Shown here: positions 1 to 9,989 of the stretch, in pieces | How the letters are laid out: the number at the start of each line of letters is the position of its first letter | Numbering within the stretch: the stretch's first letter is position 1 | Source of the DNA: Ga0077527 sp038144955 | GTDB lineage: Bacteria > Pseudomonadota > Gammaproteobacteria > Burkholderiales > SG8-41 | Direction of reading: 5' to 3' | Assembly (NCBI GenBank): GCA_038144955.1 | Contig: JAYQOT010000004.1 | Coordinates: forward strand, 1-64,000 | Length of the DNA stretch: 64,000 nt | Notes under the pieces: model-generated | Databases searched by the model: none | Told to the model about the DNA's origin: nothing | What the model saw: the letters and a program-made list of their open reading frames with translations, nothing else | Position numbers and translations under genes: made by a program

Positions 1-588
1 TTCAGGAAACTGCCACGGGCCGTAGTTGTTCGAGCAGTTGGTGGTGATGACCGGCAGACCATAGGTGTGATGCCAGGCCCGGACCAGATGATCGGATGCC
101 GCTTTCGACGCGGCATAGGGGCTGTTGGGGGTATACGGTGTGGTTTCGCTGAACGCCGGGTCTGTACTGCCGAGAGAGCCATAAACCTCGTCGGTCGATA
201 CATGCAGGAACCGGAAGCGGGATTTTTCGGATTCATCCAGGCCGCTCCAGTAAGCCCGGGTCTCCTCAAGCAGACTGTAGGTGCCGACAACGTTAGTCTG
301 TACGAATTCGCCGGGGCCGTGGATGGAGCGGTCGACGTGACTTTCCGCGGCAAAATGTATTACTGCGGTAGGGCGATGTTCTTGGAAAAGCTTTGCAACA
401 AGCGCGCGGTCATTGATGTCGCCCTGAACGAAAACATGGCGTCGATCATTTGCGAGAGCGGCAAGATTTGACAGGTTGCCGGCGTAGGTCAGCTTGTCGA
501 GATTGACGACGGGTGAGCCTTCGGCGTCAATCCAGTCGTGGACAAAGTTAGAGCCGATGAATCCGGCGCCCCCGGTGACCAGTATCAA
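1..588 (-). CDS. rmlB: dTDP-glucose 4,6-dehydratase, 3' end outside window
   Basis: Converts dTDP-glucose to dTDP-4-keto-6-deoxyglucose in the cytoplasm, the second step of dTDP-L-rhamnose synthesis for O-antigen or other surface glycans. Only about 196 of the usual ~350 residues are present. The Rossmann motif TGGAGFIG lies at residues 5-12, AESHVDRS follows, STDEVYGS (catalytic Thr-Asp-Glu) is near residue 133, and the YxxxK pair (YAASK) is near residue 158. No ATG precedes the glycine motif; TTG at 588 gives MILVTGGAGFIG, the length normal for the family, so I take TTG as start. It is divergent from waaC, which fits a surface-polysaccharide locus. An RffG paralogue (enterobacterial antigen type) cannot be excluded from sequence. 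Confidence 0.9.
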   Translation of the reverse strand, partial: MILVTGGAGFIGSNFVHDWIDAEGSPVVNLDKLTYAGNLSNLAALANDRRHVFVQGDINDRALVAKLFQEHRPTAVIHFAAESHVDRSIHGPGEFVQTNVVGTYSLLEETRAYWSGLDESEKSRFRFLHVSTDEVYGSLGSTDPAFSETTPYTPNSPYAASKAASDHLVRAWHHTYGLPVITTNCSNNYGPWQFPE

Positions 589-762
589 AGTTGTAATCCC
601 AATTCTGGACGGTTGTATGGCCGGGACGGCCCCGGGTATTGAAGATCAGGGCCACAGATTGCGCCCATCTACCTAGTATTATCTTGATTTTACCTTGCGC
701 GGTTCTACGCCGCATGGCGCTGCTGTAGAATTGTTCAATAATAACATAGAGATACGGCGCAA

Positions 763-1716
763 ATGCAGCGCATCCTGCTGGTCAAAACCTCTTCCCTCGG
801 CGACGTGGTGCACAACCTCCCCGTGGTTAATGATCTCGCCGCTGCTTTTCCCGGGGTGGCCATCGACTGGGTGGTGGAGGAGGCGTTCCAGGCAATTCCG
901 CAATTGCATCCGCGGATTGGGCGTGTCTGGTCAGTGGCCATTCGTCGCTGGCGACGAAGCTGGTGGGATCCAAAGGCGTGGCGCGAAGTCCGTGAGTTTC
1001 GGAATGAGTTGCAGGCACAAACCTATGATGCGGTGATCGATACCCAGGGGTTGTTGAAGAGCGCATGGATTGCCGCTATCGCCAACGGCGTGAGCCACGG
1101 TCTGGATTGGCAAAGTTCGCGCGAGCCGCTGGCCTGGTTTTATGACCGCACCTATCGCGTGCCGTGGACGGAACATGCAGTCGCGCGCAATCGCAGTCTT
1201 GCTGCGCAAGCCCTGGGCTATAAACCGGCATCTGACCCACAGTACGGCATATCTGCGGCACCCCAGGCATTCAATTGCTTGCCGGCTTCAGCTTACGCTG
1301 TGCTGCTTCATGCCACCAGCGCCGAACGCAAGCTGTGGAGCGAAGAAAACTGGGTCGAGCTTGGCCGCGTTCTGGTCGGTTGCTCTATCGTCAGTGTTTT
1401 GCCATGGGGCAATCAGGTGGAGCGGGAACGCAGTCAGCGACTTGCGGCACGGATTCCCCAGGCTGTGGTGCCGGACCGTTTCGAACTTCACGCCATGGCG
1501 TCATTGCTTGCCGGTGCACGCGTGGTCGTCGGCACAGATACTGGCCTTACGCATCTCTCTGGTGCGCTGGGGGTACCCACGGCAGGGATTTACTGTGCGA
1601 CGGATCCTGCGGCAACAGGGCTCTACGCTTGTGCACGAGCAGCAAACCTGGGCGGCATCGGCAAGCCACCATCTTCAATGACTGTGATCAATGCGGTAAG
1701 GGATCTCATGGAATGA
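763..1716 (+). CDS. waaC: LPS heptosyltransferase I
   Basis: Transfers the first L-glycero-D-manno-heptose onto Kdo2-lipid A at the cytoplasmic face of the inner membrane during LPS inner-core assembly. The 317-residue length is normal for glycosyltransferase family 9. The N-terminus MQRILLVKTSSLGDVVHNLP is characteristic, and the C-terminal donor-binding signature appears as GTDTGLTHLSGALGVPT, followed by a TDP segment. Its stop overlaps the waaA start in an ATGA, indicating translational coupling of the two core-LPS enzymes. The neighbouring Kdo transferase makes WaaC more likely than WaaF, but this is partly inference from context. Confidence 0.92.
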   Translation: MQRILLVKTSSLGDVVHNLPVVNDLAAAFPGVAIDWVVEEAFQAIPQLHPRIGRVWSVAIRRWRRSWWDPKAWREVREFRNELQAQTYDAVIDTQGLLKSAWIAAIANGVSHGLDWQSSREPLAWFYDRTYRVPWTEHAVARNRSLAAQALGYKPASDPQYGISAAPQAFNCLPASAYAVLLHATSAERKLWSEENWVELGRVLVGCSIVSVLPWGNQVERERSQRLAARIPQAVVPDRFELHAMASLLAGARVVVGTDTGLTHLSGALGVPTAGIYCATDPAATGLYACARAANLGGIGKPPSSMTVINAVRDLME

Positions 1717-2963
1717 CGATGCCGCGTTTGCTTTATAGCTTGATGCTCTATCTGGGCATGCCGCTGGTCATCTTGCGGTTGCTCTGGCGTGCGCGAAAGC
1801 AGCCGGGGTATCTGAAACATGTCCAGGAGCGATTCGGCTATTACCAGAATTTTCCGGCCGGGATGCCATGCATCTGGGTGCATGCGGTTTCAGTGGGGGA
1901 GACTAGAGCTGCGGCGCCCCTGATCAAATCCTTGCGCGATCGATATCCCGGGCATCAGGTATTGCTGACGCACATGACCCCTACTGGGCGAGAGACAGGC
2001 AATGCGCTGTTCGGCGGGCAGGTTGTGCAAGCCTATCTTCCATATGATTTTCCCGGAGCGGTCGCGCGTTTTGTGAAGCACTTCAGGCCGGTTGCAGGCG
2101 TACTGATGGAAACCGAAATCTGGCCCAATCTCGTGCATGAGTGCGGGGAAGAGGCTGTGCCGCTGTACCTGGTCAACGCGCGATTGTCCGAATATTCACA
2201 TTCAGGATATCGCCGGGCGGGGAGGCTGATAAGTGACGCGCTACAGGGTTTTGCCGCGATTGCAGCACAAACCGCGGCCGATGCTGTGCGCCTGACGGAA
2301 CTGGGTGCTGCAAACGTCATTGTGTCTGGCAATCTCAAGTTTGACCAGGAATTGCCGGCTGTACAGCTCGAACAGGGGCGGCAATGGCGCGCCTCGGCAG
2401 CAGGTCGTCGGGTAATCCTGGCCGCAAGCACCCGCGAAGGGGAGGAAAAACTTCTGCTGGATGCTCTGACGCCTACCGGGGGCGGCAGCGTGTTGTGGGT
2501 TATCGTGCCACGGCATCCGCAGCGCTTCGATGAGGTTGCAGAAATGATTGAAGCTCGCGGCATTCAATTGCAGCGTCGCAGCAAGGGTATGACTTTCGAC
2601 AGTTCCGTGCGGGTCTTGCTAGGCGACAGCATGGGTGAAATGGCTGTCTATTTCGGGCTGAGCGATATTGTGCTGATGGGCGGGAGTTTCATGGATTTCG
2701 GCTCGCACAATCTGATAGAACCCTGCGCCGCCGGCAAACCCGTCATCGTGGGACCATCAACTTACAATTTCAGCGAGGTTGCGGATGAAGCTGTTTCTGC
2801 CGGTGCTGCGCTGCGTTCCAGGGATATGAATCAGGCGGTAGAGCTGGCGCTCCAACTGGCAGACGATGAGACTGCGTGCCAGCGCATGGGTGAGGCTGGG
2901 GCGACCTTCGCCGCCGCTCACCGTGGCGCTATTGATCGGGTCTTACGGTTGGTGAAGGTGTAA
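1713..2963 (+). CDS. waaA: 3-deoxy-D-manno-octulosonic acid (Kdo) transferase
   Basis: Adds Kdo residues from CMP-Kdo to lipid IVA on the cytoplasmic face of the inner membrane, making the acceptor for WaaC. The 416-residue protein has an N-terminal membrane anchor (LLYSLMLYLGMPLVILRLLW), the segment HAVSVGETRAAAPLIK, the catalytic-glutamate region ETEIWPNLV, GNLKFD in the middle, and the C-terminal GT30 signature GGSFMDFGSHNLIEP. I start it at the ATG sharing ATGA with the waaC stop; a second ATG lies two codons downstream. The frame is open upstream to 1275 inside waaC, but that part is not homologous to the family. Mono- versus bifunctionality cannot be read from sequence. Confidence 0.93.
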   Translation: MTMPRLLYSLMLYLGMPLVILRLLWRARKQPGYLKHVQERFGYYQNFPAGMPCIWVHAVSVGETRAAAPLIKSLRDRYPGHQVLLTHMTPTGRETGNALFGGQVVQAYLPYDFPGAVARFVKHFRPVAGVLMETEIWPNLVHECGEEAVPLYLVNARLSEYSHSGYRRAGRLISDALQGFAAIAAQTAADAVRLTELGAANVIVSGNLKFDQELPAVQLEQGRQWRASAAGRRVILAASTREGEEKLLLDALTPTGGGSVLWVIVPRHPQRFDEVAEMIEARGIQLQRRSKGMTFDSSVRVLLGDSMGEMAVYFGLSDIVLMGGSFMDFGSHNLIEPCAAGKPVIVGPSTYNFSEVADEAVSAGAALRSRDMNQAVELALQLADDETACQRMGEAGATFAAAHRGAIDRVLRLVKV

Positions 2964-2976
2964 CGCCCGGCGAGGC

Positions 2977-4317
2977 TTATTTTTCCAGCCAGGAATTGAC
3001 TCGTTGCAAGTCGGCTTCGGTCAGCCGGCCGGCAGCGGCAGTCAGTCTCAGCAGGGAGAGAATATAGTTGTAGCGTGCCTGCGCCAGGTCGCGCCTCGCA
3101 CTGAACAGTTGTTGCTGCGCATTCAGCACGTCAACCTGAGTGCGCACACCGACCTCCTGACCCAGTCGGGTGGAGTCCAGTGAGCTTTGGCTGGATACCA
3201 GTGCCGCTTCAAGCGCACTTACCTGGGCAATGCCGCTGGTAACGCCGAGATAGCCTGATCGTGCAGCAAGCTCGGCGCTGCGTCGCGCATTTTCCAGATC
3301 CTGCCGGGATTTTTCCTCATTGGCGACAGCTTCGCGAACACGGGAATTGATGCTGCCGCCCTGGTAAAGCGGAATCGAAAGCTGCAAGCCGATGACTTTC
3401 GAGCGTGTGTCAGTGCCACTGCCGCCCTGAACGCCGGATCCCGAACCCGATTCAGTGACGGACGCGAATGCGTCCACAGTCGGATAGTGTGCGCCGCGGT
3501 TGCGCTCAACTTCCTGCGCGGCAAGAGTCAGGTTTTCCTGGGCGATGCGCACGGATAACCCCTGGCTGCGCGACTGCTCTACCCAATGTTCCATGGACTG
3601 TGGGTCAGGTTGCAGAGGGGAGAAGCGTTGCGCCAGCGTGCGCAACTCCGGGGAAGCGCGGCCGATCAATTGTTCAAGTGCCCGGTTTTTAACTTCGAGA
3701 TCGTTGCGGGCTGCGATTTCCTGGGAAGTCACCAGATCGTATCTGGCCTGCGCCTCATGGGTATCAGTGATCGTTGCATTGCCGACCTCGAAGTTGCGCT
3801 TGGCCTGGGCGAGTTGCTGTTCGATGGCGGTTTTCTGTGCCTGGGTGAATGCAACGTTGTCACGCGCAAGCAGAATATCGAAGTAGGCTTGTGCGCTACG
3901 GAGAATCAGGTCCTGTCCAGCGGACGCCAGCTGGATGTCGGCAATTACGACCTGGGTCTTGCCCTGGTCGTATGCGACCAGGTTTTGTTTGCGATATATG
4001 GGCTGTGTAAGCGAAACAGACGCCGAATTCGAATTGAATTGGGTCTGGCTGCCTGGGGTTGCAGGATTCCGGAAGCGCAAGTCGCGATCGTTGTGCTGAG
4101 TGGAACCAGACAGTGTGGCCGACGGCAGCAACCCGGCCTGCCCTTGAGGCAATTTTTCCTGACCGGCCTGCCAGGAGGCGCGTGCAGCACTGTAGACCGG
4201 ATCGGATGTCAGTGCCTGCCGATAGATGTCGAGCAGATCTGCCGCTGACGCAGGCAGGACGATCATGGCGGAACAGGTGATGAGCGCGCGTATCATGATT
4301 GAGCGCAGCGTCGACAT
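2977..4317 (-). CDS. tolC: TolC-family outer membrane efflux channel
   Basis: Forms the trimeric outer-membrane/periplasmic channel used by type I secretion and tripartite efflux pumps. The 446-residue protein begins with a typical signal peptide (positive MSTLRSIMIR, hydrophobic stretch, cleavage near ASA-A) and continues with LLDIYRQALTSDPVY, the usual start of mature TolC. Two outer-membrane-efflux repeats follow, rich in Ala/Gln/Glu helices (for example NRALEQLIGRASPELRTLAQ). It converges on waaA with 13 bp between and lies 7 bp downstream of the methyltransferase gene, likely as one leftward transcript. It could serve the MacAB-type exporter at 7.6-11.2 kb; that partnership is inferred only. 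Confidence 0.9.
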   Translation of the reverse strand: MSTLRSIMIRALITCSAMIVLPASAADLLDIYRQALTSDPVYSAARASWQAGQEKLPQGQAGLLPSATLSGSTQHNDRDLRFRNPATPGSQTQFNSNSASVSLTQPIYRKQNLVAYDQGKTQVVIADIQLASAGQDLILRSAQAYFDILLARDNVAFTQAQKTAIEQQLAQAKRNFEVGNATITDTHEAQARYDLVTSQEIAARNDLEVKNRALEQLIGRASPELRTLAQRFSPLQPDPQSMEHWVEQSRSQGLSVRIAQENLTLAAQEVERNRGAHYPTVDAFASVTESGSGSGVQGGSGTDTRSKVIGLQLSIPLYQGGSINSRVREAVANEEKSRQDLENARRSAELAARSGYLGVTSGIAQVSALEAALVSSQSSLDSTRLGQEVGVRTQVDVLNAQQQLFSARRDLAQARYNYILSLLRLTAAAGRLTEADLQRVNSWLEK

Positions 4318-4324
4318 GTCTCTT

Positions 4325-5017
4325 TTAGAACTCGAACCGACGTCGCTGCGGAGCGTTTTTCAGCGGTGGGATAACGGTTTCGAACAGGTTCGTCGTCCGG
4401 TACGAGCCCGGCTGGTGGCAAGTAATCAACTGCATTTGCATCGCCGGAGCCTCGCCGACCACGACAATCATTCTGCCGCCGGGTTTGAGCAGGCCGGTTA
4501 ACGAGTCAGAAAGCAGCGGGACCGAACCGGTGACCATGATGACGTCGTAGGGGCCATGGCGACTCCAGCCGCGGGCTGCATCACCCGCTTCAAGAGTGAT
4601 GTTGGTGATTCCGGTGGCAGCTATTTGGGTGCCCGCGTTTTTGGTGAATTCAGGAACGATGTCAACGCTGTAAACGTGGCGGGCGAGGCTGGCCAGCAGC
4701 GCGGTCATATGACCGCTGCCGGTTCCCACTTCCAGCACGGTGTCGCTCGCCTGGATCCCGGCTTCCTGCAGCATTCTGGCTTCAAGTTTTGGGGATAGCA
4801 TGACTTCGCCGTGACCCAGCGGGATTTCCGTGTCGACGAAGGCCAGGGCACGATGCTGTGGAGGTACGAAGTCTTCGCGATGAACCCGAAGCAGCAGGTC
4901 GAGGACGACCGGGTCAAGGACCTCCCATGGCCGAATCTGCTGCTCAACCATGTTGAAACGTGCGCGTTCGATGTCGGGAATGGTGGCGGCGGTTTGCGGC
5001 TGGGCGAACGTGTCCAT
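4325..5017 (-). CDS. protein-L-isoaspartate O-methyltransferase-like protein
   Basis: A 230-residue SAM-dependent methyltransferase of the PCMT family, which methylates isoaspartyl residues in damaged proteins. Visible are the family N-terminus RARFNMVEQQIRPWEVLD, the SAM-binding loop VLEVGTGSGHMTALLASLA near residues 80-95, and the late strand GGRMIVVVGE. The family's catalytic Ser/Thr site near the N-terminal third is not the usual VSAPHM type: here it reads EIPLGHGEVMLSP, so substrate specificity may differ from true Pcm. I chose the ATG at 5017 (MDTFAQPQ) because the upstream extension to 5083 contains nothing family-like. It sits immediately upstream of tolC and divergent from thiC. Confidence 0.82.
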   Translation of the reverse strand: MDTFAQPQTAATIPDIERARFNMVEQQIRPWEVLDPVVLDLLLRVHREDFVPPQHRALAFVDTEIPLGHGEVMLSPKLEARMLQEAGIQASDTVLEVGTGSGHMTALLASLARHVYSVDIVPEFTKNAGTQIAATGITNITLEAGDAARGWSRHGPYDVIMVTGSVPLLSDSLTGLLKPGGRMIVVVGEAPAMQMQLITCHQPGSYRTTNLFETVIPPLKNAPQRRRFEF

Positions 5018-5116
5018 TAACAGGTAACTGCTTGTATAAAAAGAATTTTTTAAGACTTGGCCGATCCCGGCCCGTGCTTGCAATTATCCCATAATTCCAT
5101 TAGCGTAAACACAGTA

Positions 5117-5203
5117 CACGTAGGGGTCCTGCGCGGCACCTGCCGCCGGGTGAGACAGACCCTCATAACCTGATACGGGTAATGCCGTCGTAGGGAAGCG
5201 TGG
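5117..5203 (+). promoter_or_regulatory. TPP riboswitch (thi box) upstream of thiC
   Basis: The conserved TPP-aptamer blocks appear in order: GTAGGGG at the 5' side, a variable hairpin (GCGCGGCACC/TGCCGCC), the pyrimidine-sensing TGAGA followed by ACCCT, then ACCTGAT, GGGTAATGCC and the signature GTAGGGAAG. The closing P1 helix can form between CACG at the 5' end and CGTG at the 3' end. It lies about 40 nt before the thiC start, so thiamine pyrophosphate binding would repress thiC, probably by masking the ribosome-binding site because I see no clear terminator hairpin with a U-run between aptamer and start codon. Confidence 0.93.
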
Positions 5204-5245
5204 AGATATCCTCCGCCCCTGCCTGTGTTTCCCGCGGAGCGAGTC

Positions 5246-7117
<1,872 letters not shown>

Positions 7118-7188
7118 GGCGCTGAAACCCGTACACCAGCCGGTAATCAGCGGCGTTAGGGCGGAAGAGGCATAATTGGCAGGAGATT

Positions 7189-7554
7189 ATGGACATGCGA
7201 CTGAATCTGAACCTCACCATTATGGCCCTAGGGGTGGTGCTGTCGACACCGGTTTCGGCTGCTGACCCCATCCCGCAGCAGCAACTTGAACTGATGCCCC
7301 AGACCCTGTTCAGCGGGGTCGTCAGTGAAAACGATGTCGGTTTGCTTTTTTCCCAGGTGCGGGCGGCTGTGCTGGCGGTTGCGGAGGGTCGCGAGGCGCC
7401 GCCGCCCTCTGCAGAATTGCAACGCCGACTCGAGGCCATAGAGGTTGAGTTGAAAGCGCGGGGACTTGTTGCCGGCATGTTGCTGTCTCATATTGCCGAG
7501 AGCACCTTGCGGGAAGCGGTGCGAGAACTGAATTCACCATCAGCGGTCAAATGA
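7189..7554 (+). CDS. small secreted protein of unknown function
   Basis: A 121-residue protein I do not recognise. Residues 1-24 form a convincing Sec signal peptide (positive MDMRLNLNL, hydrophobic IMALGVVLST, cleavage after VSA). The mature part is Gln/Leu-rich and then a predicted long helix (ELQRRLEAIEVELKARGLVA), suggesting a small helical periplasmic or lipidated-membrane-associated protein; there is no lipobox. An AGGAG box is only 3 nt before the first ATG and 9 nt before the second (7195), so translation may begin at 7195. It lies 62 bp upstream of the MacA-like adaptor gene on the same strand and could be co-transcribed. Confidence 0.7.
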   Translation: MDMRLNLNLTIMALGVVLSTPVSAADPIPQQQLELMPQTLFSGVVSENDVGLLFSQVRAAVLAVAEGREAPPPSAELQRRLEAIEVELKARGLVAGMLLSHIAESTLREAVRELNSPSAVK

Positions 7555-7616
7555 ACCGGCGATCAGGTGTTATTGGCGGGGACTAGAATCCGGCCTTACC
7601 TTTTTTCGGATCCAAC

Positions 7617-9182
7617 TTGAAAAGAAAACTGCAGGTGGCGGCCGGGTTAGTTGCTGTCCTGGGGCTGGCTTTTGCCGCTTACTGGTATTACGGCGGCCAA
7701 TCGACGCAAACCAATTATCGTCTGGTCAAGATCGAACGCGGCAGCCTGATCGCAGCAGTTTCCTCCACCGGCACGCTGAATCCGGTGGTTTCGGTGCAGG
7801 TGGGCTCCCAGGTGTCGGGTCAGATCAAGGAAATATTTGTTGACTACAACTCCGTGGTCAAAAAAGACGACATCATTGCGCGCATTGACCCCGACTCGTT
7901 TGCGTTGCGGGTCAACCAGGCCATGGCCGATCTTGAGGCCGCGCGTGCCACGGCGCTGACCCAGCGCGCCAACGTGTCGGCACTGCAAGCCGAGGTGTCG
8001 CGGGCCCAGGTTGCCCTCGCCGAGGCCGAGCGCGACCTCAAGCGTAACCAGTCGCTGGTCGAGAAGGGATTCGTTTCGCAGGCAGTGCTCGAAAAATCGC
8101 AATCTGCGGTGGCAACGGCGCAGGAGAATGTCAAGACTGCGCAGGCCCAGCGTGCCGTCGGCGATGCACAGGTGCGCAATGGAGAGGCGCTGGTGAAGCA
8201 GCGCGAATCCCAACTGGCCCAGGCGAAAGTGGACCTTGAACGTACTGCGATACGCGCTCCTGTGGATGGCATAGTCATTTCGCGCGCTGTGGATGCCGGG
8301 CAAACCGTGGCAGCCAGCCTTCAGGCTCCGACCCTGTTCCTGATTGCGCGCAACCTGACTGACATGCAGGTCGAGGCATCCATTGACGAGGCGGAAATCG
8401 GACGCGTTGCCGTTGGTCAGGAAGCGACGTTTACCGTGGATTCTTTCCCCGGGCGCACTTTCAGCGGCAAGATCATGCAGGTGCGCAAGGCGGCGCAGGT
8501 GGTGCAGAACGTAGTGACCTATATCGCTGTAATTTCCGCACCGAATCCTGATCAGGCTTTGCTCCCGGGCATGAGCGCCAATGTGCGCATCATCACGGCC
8601 AAACGGGATAACGTTGTCAAGGTGCCCAATGCGGCACTGCGCTTCAGGCCGGCCGGAATGGCAGCACCAAAGCCGGCTGCCAAGCCTGCAGCGAAAGGCG
8701 GCACTGAATCTGCCAAAGGCGGTGGCGGAGGTCAGGCGACACGTGAAAGGCTGACCAAGGAGCTGGGCTTGAGTGAGGAACAGCAGACCCGGCTTGAGGC
8801 CATACAGCGTGAAACACGTGAAAAAATTGCCGGAATCTCAGCAGAGGATCCGGCGGTCCGTAAACGCGAAATTGCCCGCTTGCGCGCAGAGTCCCGGGCC
8901 CAGATCGCCGGCATGCTGGATGAGGGCCAAAAGGAAAAATACGAGACCATGGTTGCGGCTCAGCAGGGGATTACCGCCCGCCGCGGCACCGTGTGGATGA
9001 CAGACCCGGAGGGGAAACCGAAGGCGGTCAACGTTCGTCTTGGTATCAGTGATGGCTCCCATACCGAATTGATCGGAGAGGAAGTCAAGATCGGAGATGA
9101 GGTTATCGTTGGCTCGGGAGGTGGTTCAGCTTCGCGCGCAGCATCCAATCGGAGCGGGAGCGGGCCGCGCTTCGGATTTTGA
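7617..9182 (+). CDS. macA: MacA-type periplasmic adaptor with embedded LTxxQ-like segment
   Basis: Membrane-fusion protein linking an inner-membrane ABC exporter to a TolC-type channel. The 521 residues are about 130 more than usual MacA. There is an N-terminal membrane anchor, the first lipoyl half (VSVQVGSQVSGQIKEIFVDY), a long Ala/Gln coiled-coil hairpin at about residues 90-205, the second lipoyl half (IRAPVDGIVISRAVDAGQTV), and a beta-barrel ending around residue 340. Then comes a Pro/Ala/Gly linker and a charged helical insert (about residues 375-450, with LSEEQQTRLEAI and MLDEGQKEKYETM) resembling Spy/CpxP LTxxQ repeats, before the membrane-proximal domain resumes at about 455. The start is TTG; no ATG fits. 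It precedes the ATPase and permease genes. Confidence 0.88.
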   Translation: MKRKLQVAAGLVAVLGLAFAAYWYYGGQSTQTNYRLVKIERGSLIAAVSSTGTLNPVVSVQVGSQVSGQIKEIFVDYNSVVKKDDIIARIDPDSFALRVNQAMADLEAARATALTQRANVSALQAEVSRAQVALAEAERDLKRNQSLVEKGFVSQAVLEKSQSAVATAQENVKTAQAQRAVGDAQVRNGEALVKQRESQLAQAKVDLERTAIRAPVDGIVISRAVDAGQTVAASLQAPTLFLIARNLTDMQVEASIDEAEIGRVAVGQEATFTVDSFPGRTFSGKIMQVRKAAQVVQNVVTYIAVISAPNPDQALLPGMSANVRIITAKRDNVVKVPNAALRFRPAGMAAPKPAAKPAAKGGTESAKGGGGGQATRERLTKELGLSEEQQTRLEAIQRETREKIAGISAEDPAVRKREIARLRAESRAQIAGMLDEGQKEKYETMVAAQQGITARRGTVWMTDPEGKPKAVNVRLGISDGSHTELIGEEVKIGDEVIVGSGGGSASRAASNRSGSGPRFGF

Positions 9183-9230
9183 AAAACTGCCAACTCCAAC
9201 GTCAAATCGCATGATTTCCTGAGAGCAAAG

Positions 9231-9989
9231 ATGACTCAGCCATTGATCATCACTCAGGACATCACCAAATCTTATGAAATGGGCGGTTTGTCGGTGCAGG
9301 CGTTGCGCGGGGTATCGCTGCAAATCCAATCCGGCGAATTTGTCGCCGTAATGGGGCCCTCCGGCTCCGGCAAGTCGACTTTCATGAATCTGCTGGGTTG
9401 TCTGGACGTGCCCAGTACCGGCGACTATGTGCTGGCTGGCGACCGCATATCCGGCCAGCATCGCGACAAGCTTGCGGCGATCCGCAACCGCCGCATCGGA
9501 TTTGTATTCCAGAACTTCAATTTATTGCCGCGTACTTCAGCGCTGGAAAATGTCGCTCTGCCATTGCTCTATTGCGGGGTGCCGGCGGAGGAACGACAGC
9601 GCCGGGCTGCGGAGCGCCTTGCCGAAGTTGGACTGGCTGATCGTGTCCACCATCATCCGGCTCAACTTTCCGGCGGTCAGCAGCAGCGCGTGGCCATCGC
9701 GCGCGCCCTGGTGAACGACCCGGTGCTGATTCTCGCGGATGAGCCTACAGGTGCCCTCGACACCCAGACCAGCTGTGAAGTCATGGCGATGCTGCAGCAA
9801 TTGAACGCGCGGGGCATGACGGTGGTGGTGGTAACGCATGAACGGGACATCGCCGAATTCGCAAAGCGCATGGTGTTGTTCCGGGACGGAAGAGTGGTCG
9901 AGGATCACAGGGTCGAGCAGCCCAAGGATGCGGCGCTACTTGCTGAACAGTTCAGGGCTGGCCAACCGCAAACGGAAAGGACGGCATGA
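9231..9989 (+). CDS. MacB-type ABC transporter ATP-binding protein
   Basis: ATPase subunit of a MacB/LolD-class mechanotransmission exporter. The 252-residue protein has Walker A GPSGSGKST (about residues 41-49), the Q-loop near VFQNFNLLPR, ABC signature LSGGQQQRVAIARALV, Walker B LILADEPTGALD and the switch histidine in VVTHERD. The class-typical YCGVPAEER segment sits between Q-loop and signature. Its stop overlaps the permease start as ATGA. In E. coli ATPase and permease are one MacB chain; here they are separate, as in many other bacteria. The exported substrate (macrolide, peptide, lipoprotein or siderophore) cannot be deduced. Confidence 0.93.
   Translation: MTQPLIITQDITKSYEMGGLSVQALRGVSLQIQSGEFVAVMGPSGSGKSTFMNLLGCLDVPSTGDYVLAGDRISGQHRDKLAAIRNRRIGFVFQNFNLLPRTSALENVALPLLYCGVPAEERQRRAAERLAEVGLADRVHHHPAQLSGGQQQRVAIARALVNDPVLILADEPTGALDTQTSCEVMAMLQQLNARGMTVVVVTHERDIAEFAKRMVLFRDGRVVEDHRVEQPKDAALLAEQFRAGQPQTERTA

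Noticed and set aside
1275..1712. Upstream extension of waaA inside waaC
   Set aside because: Out-of-frame reading of waaC; no similarity to Kdo transferase before MTMPRLLYS.
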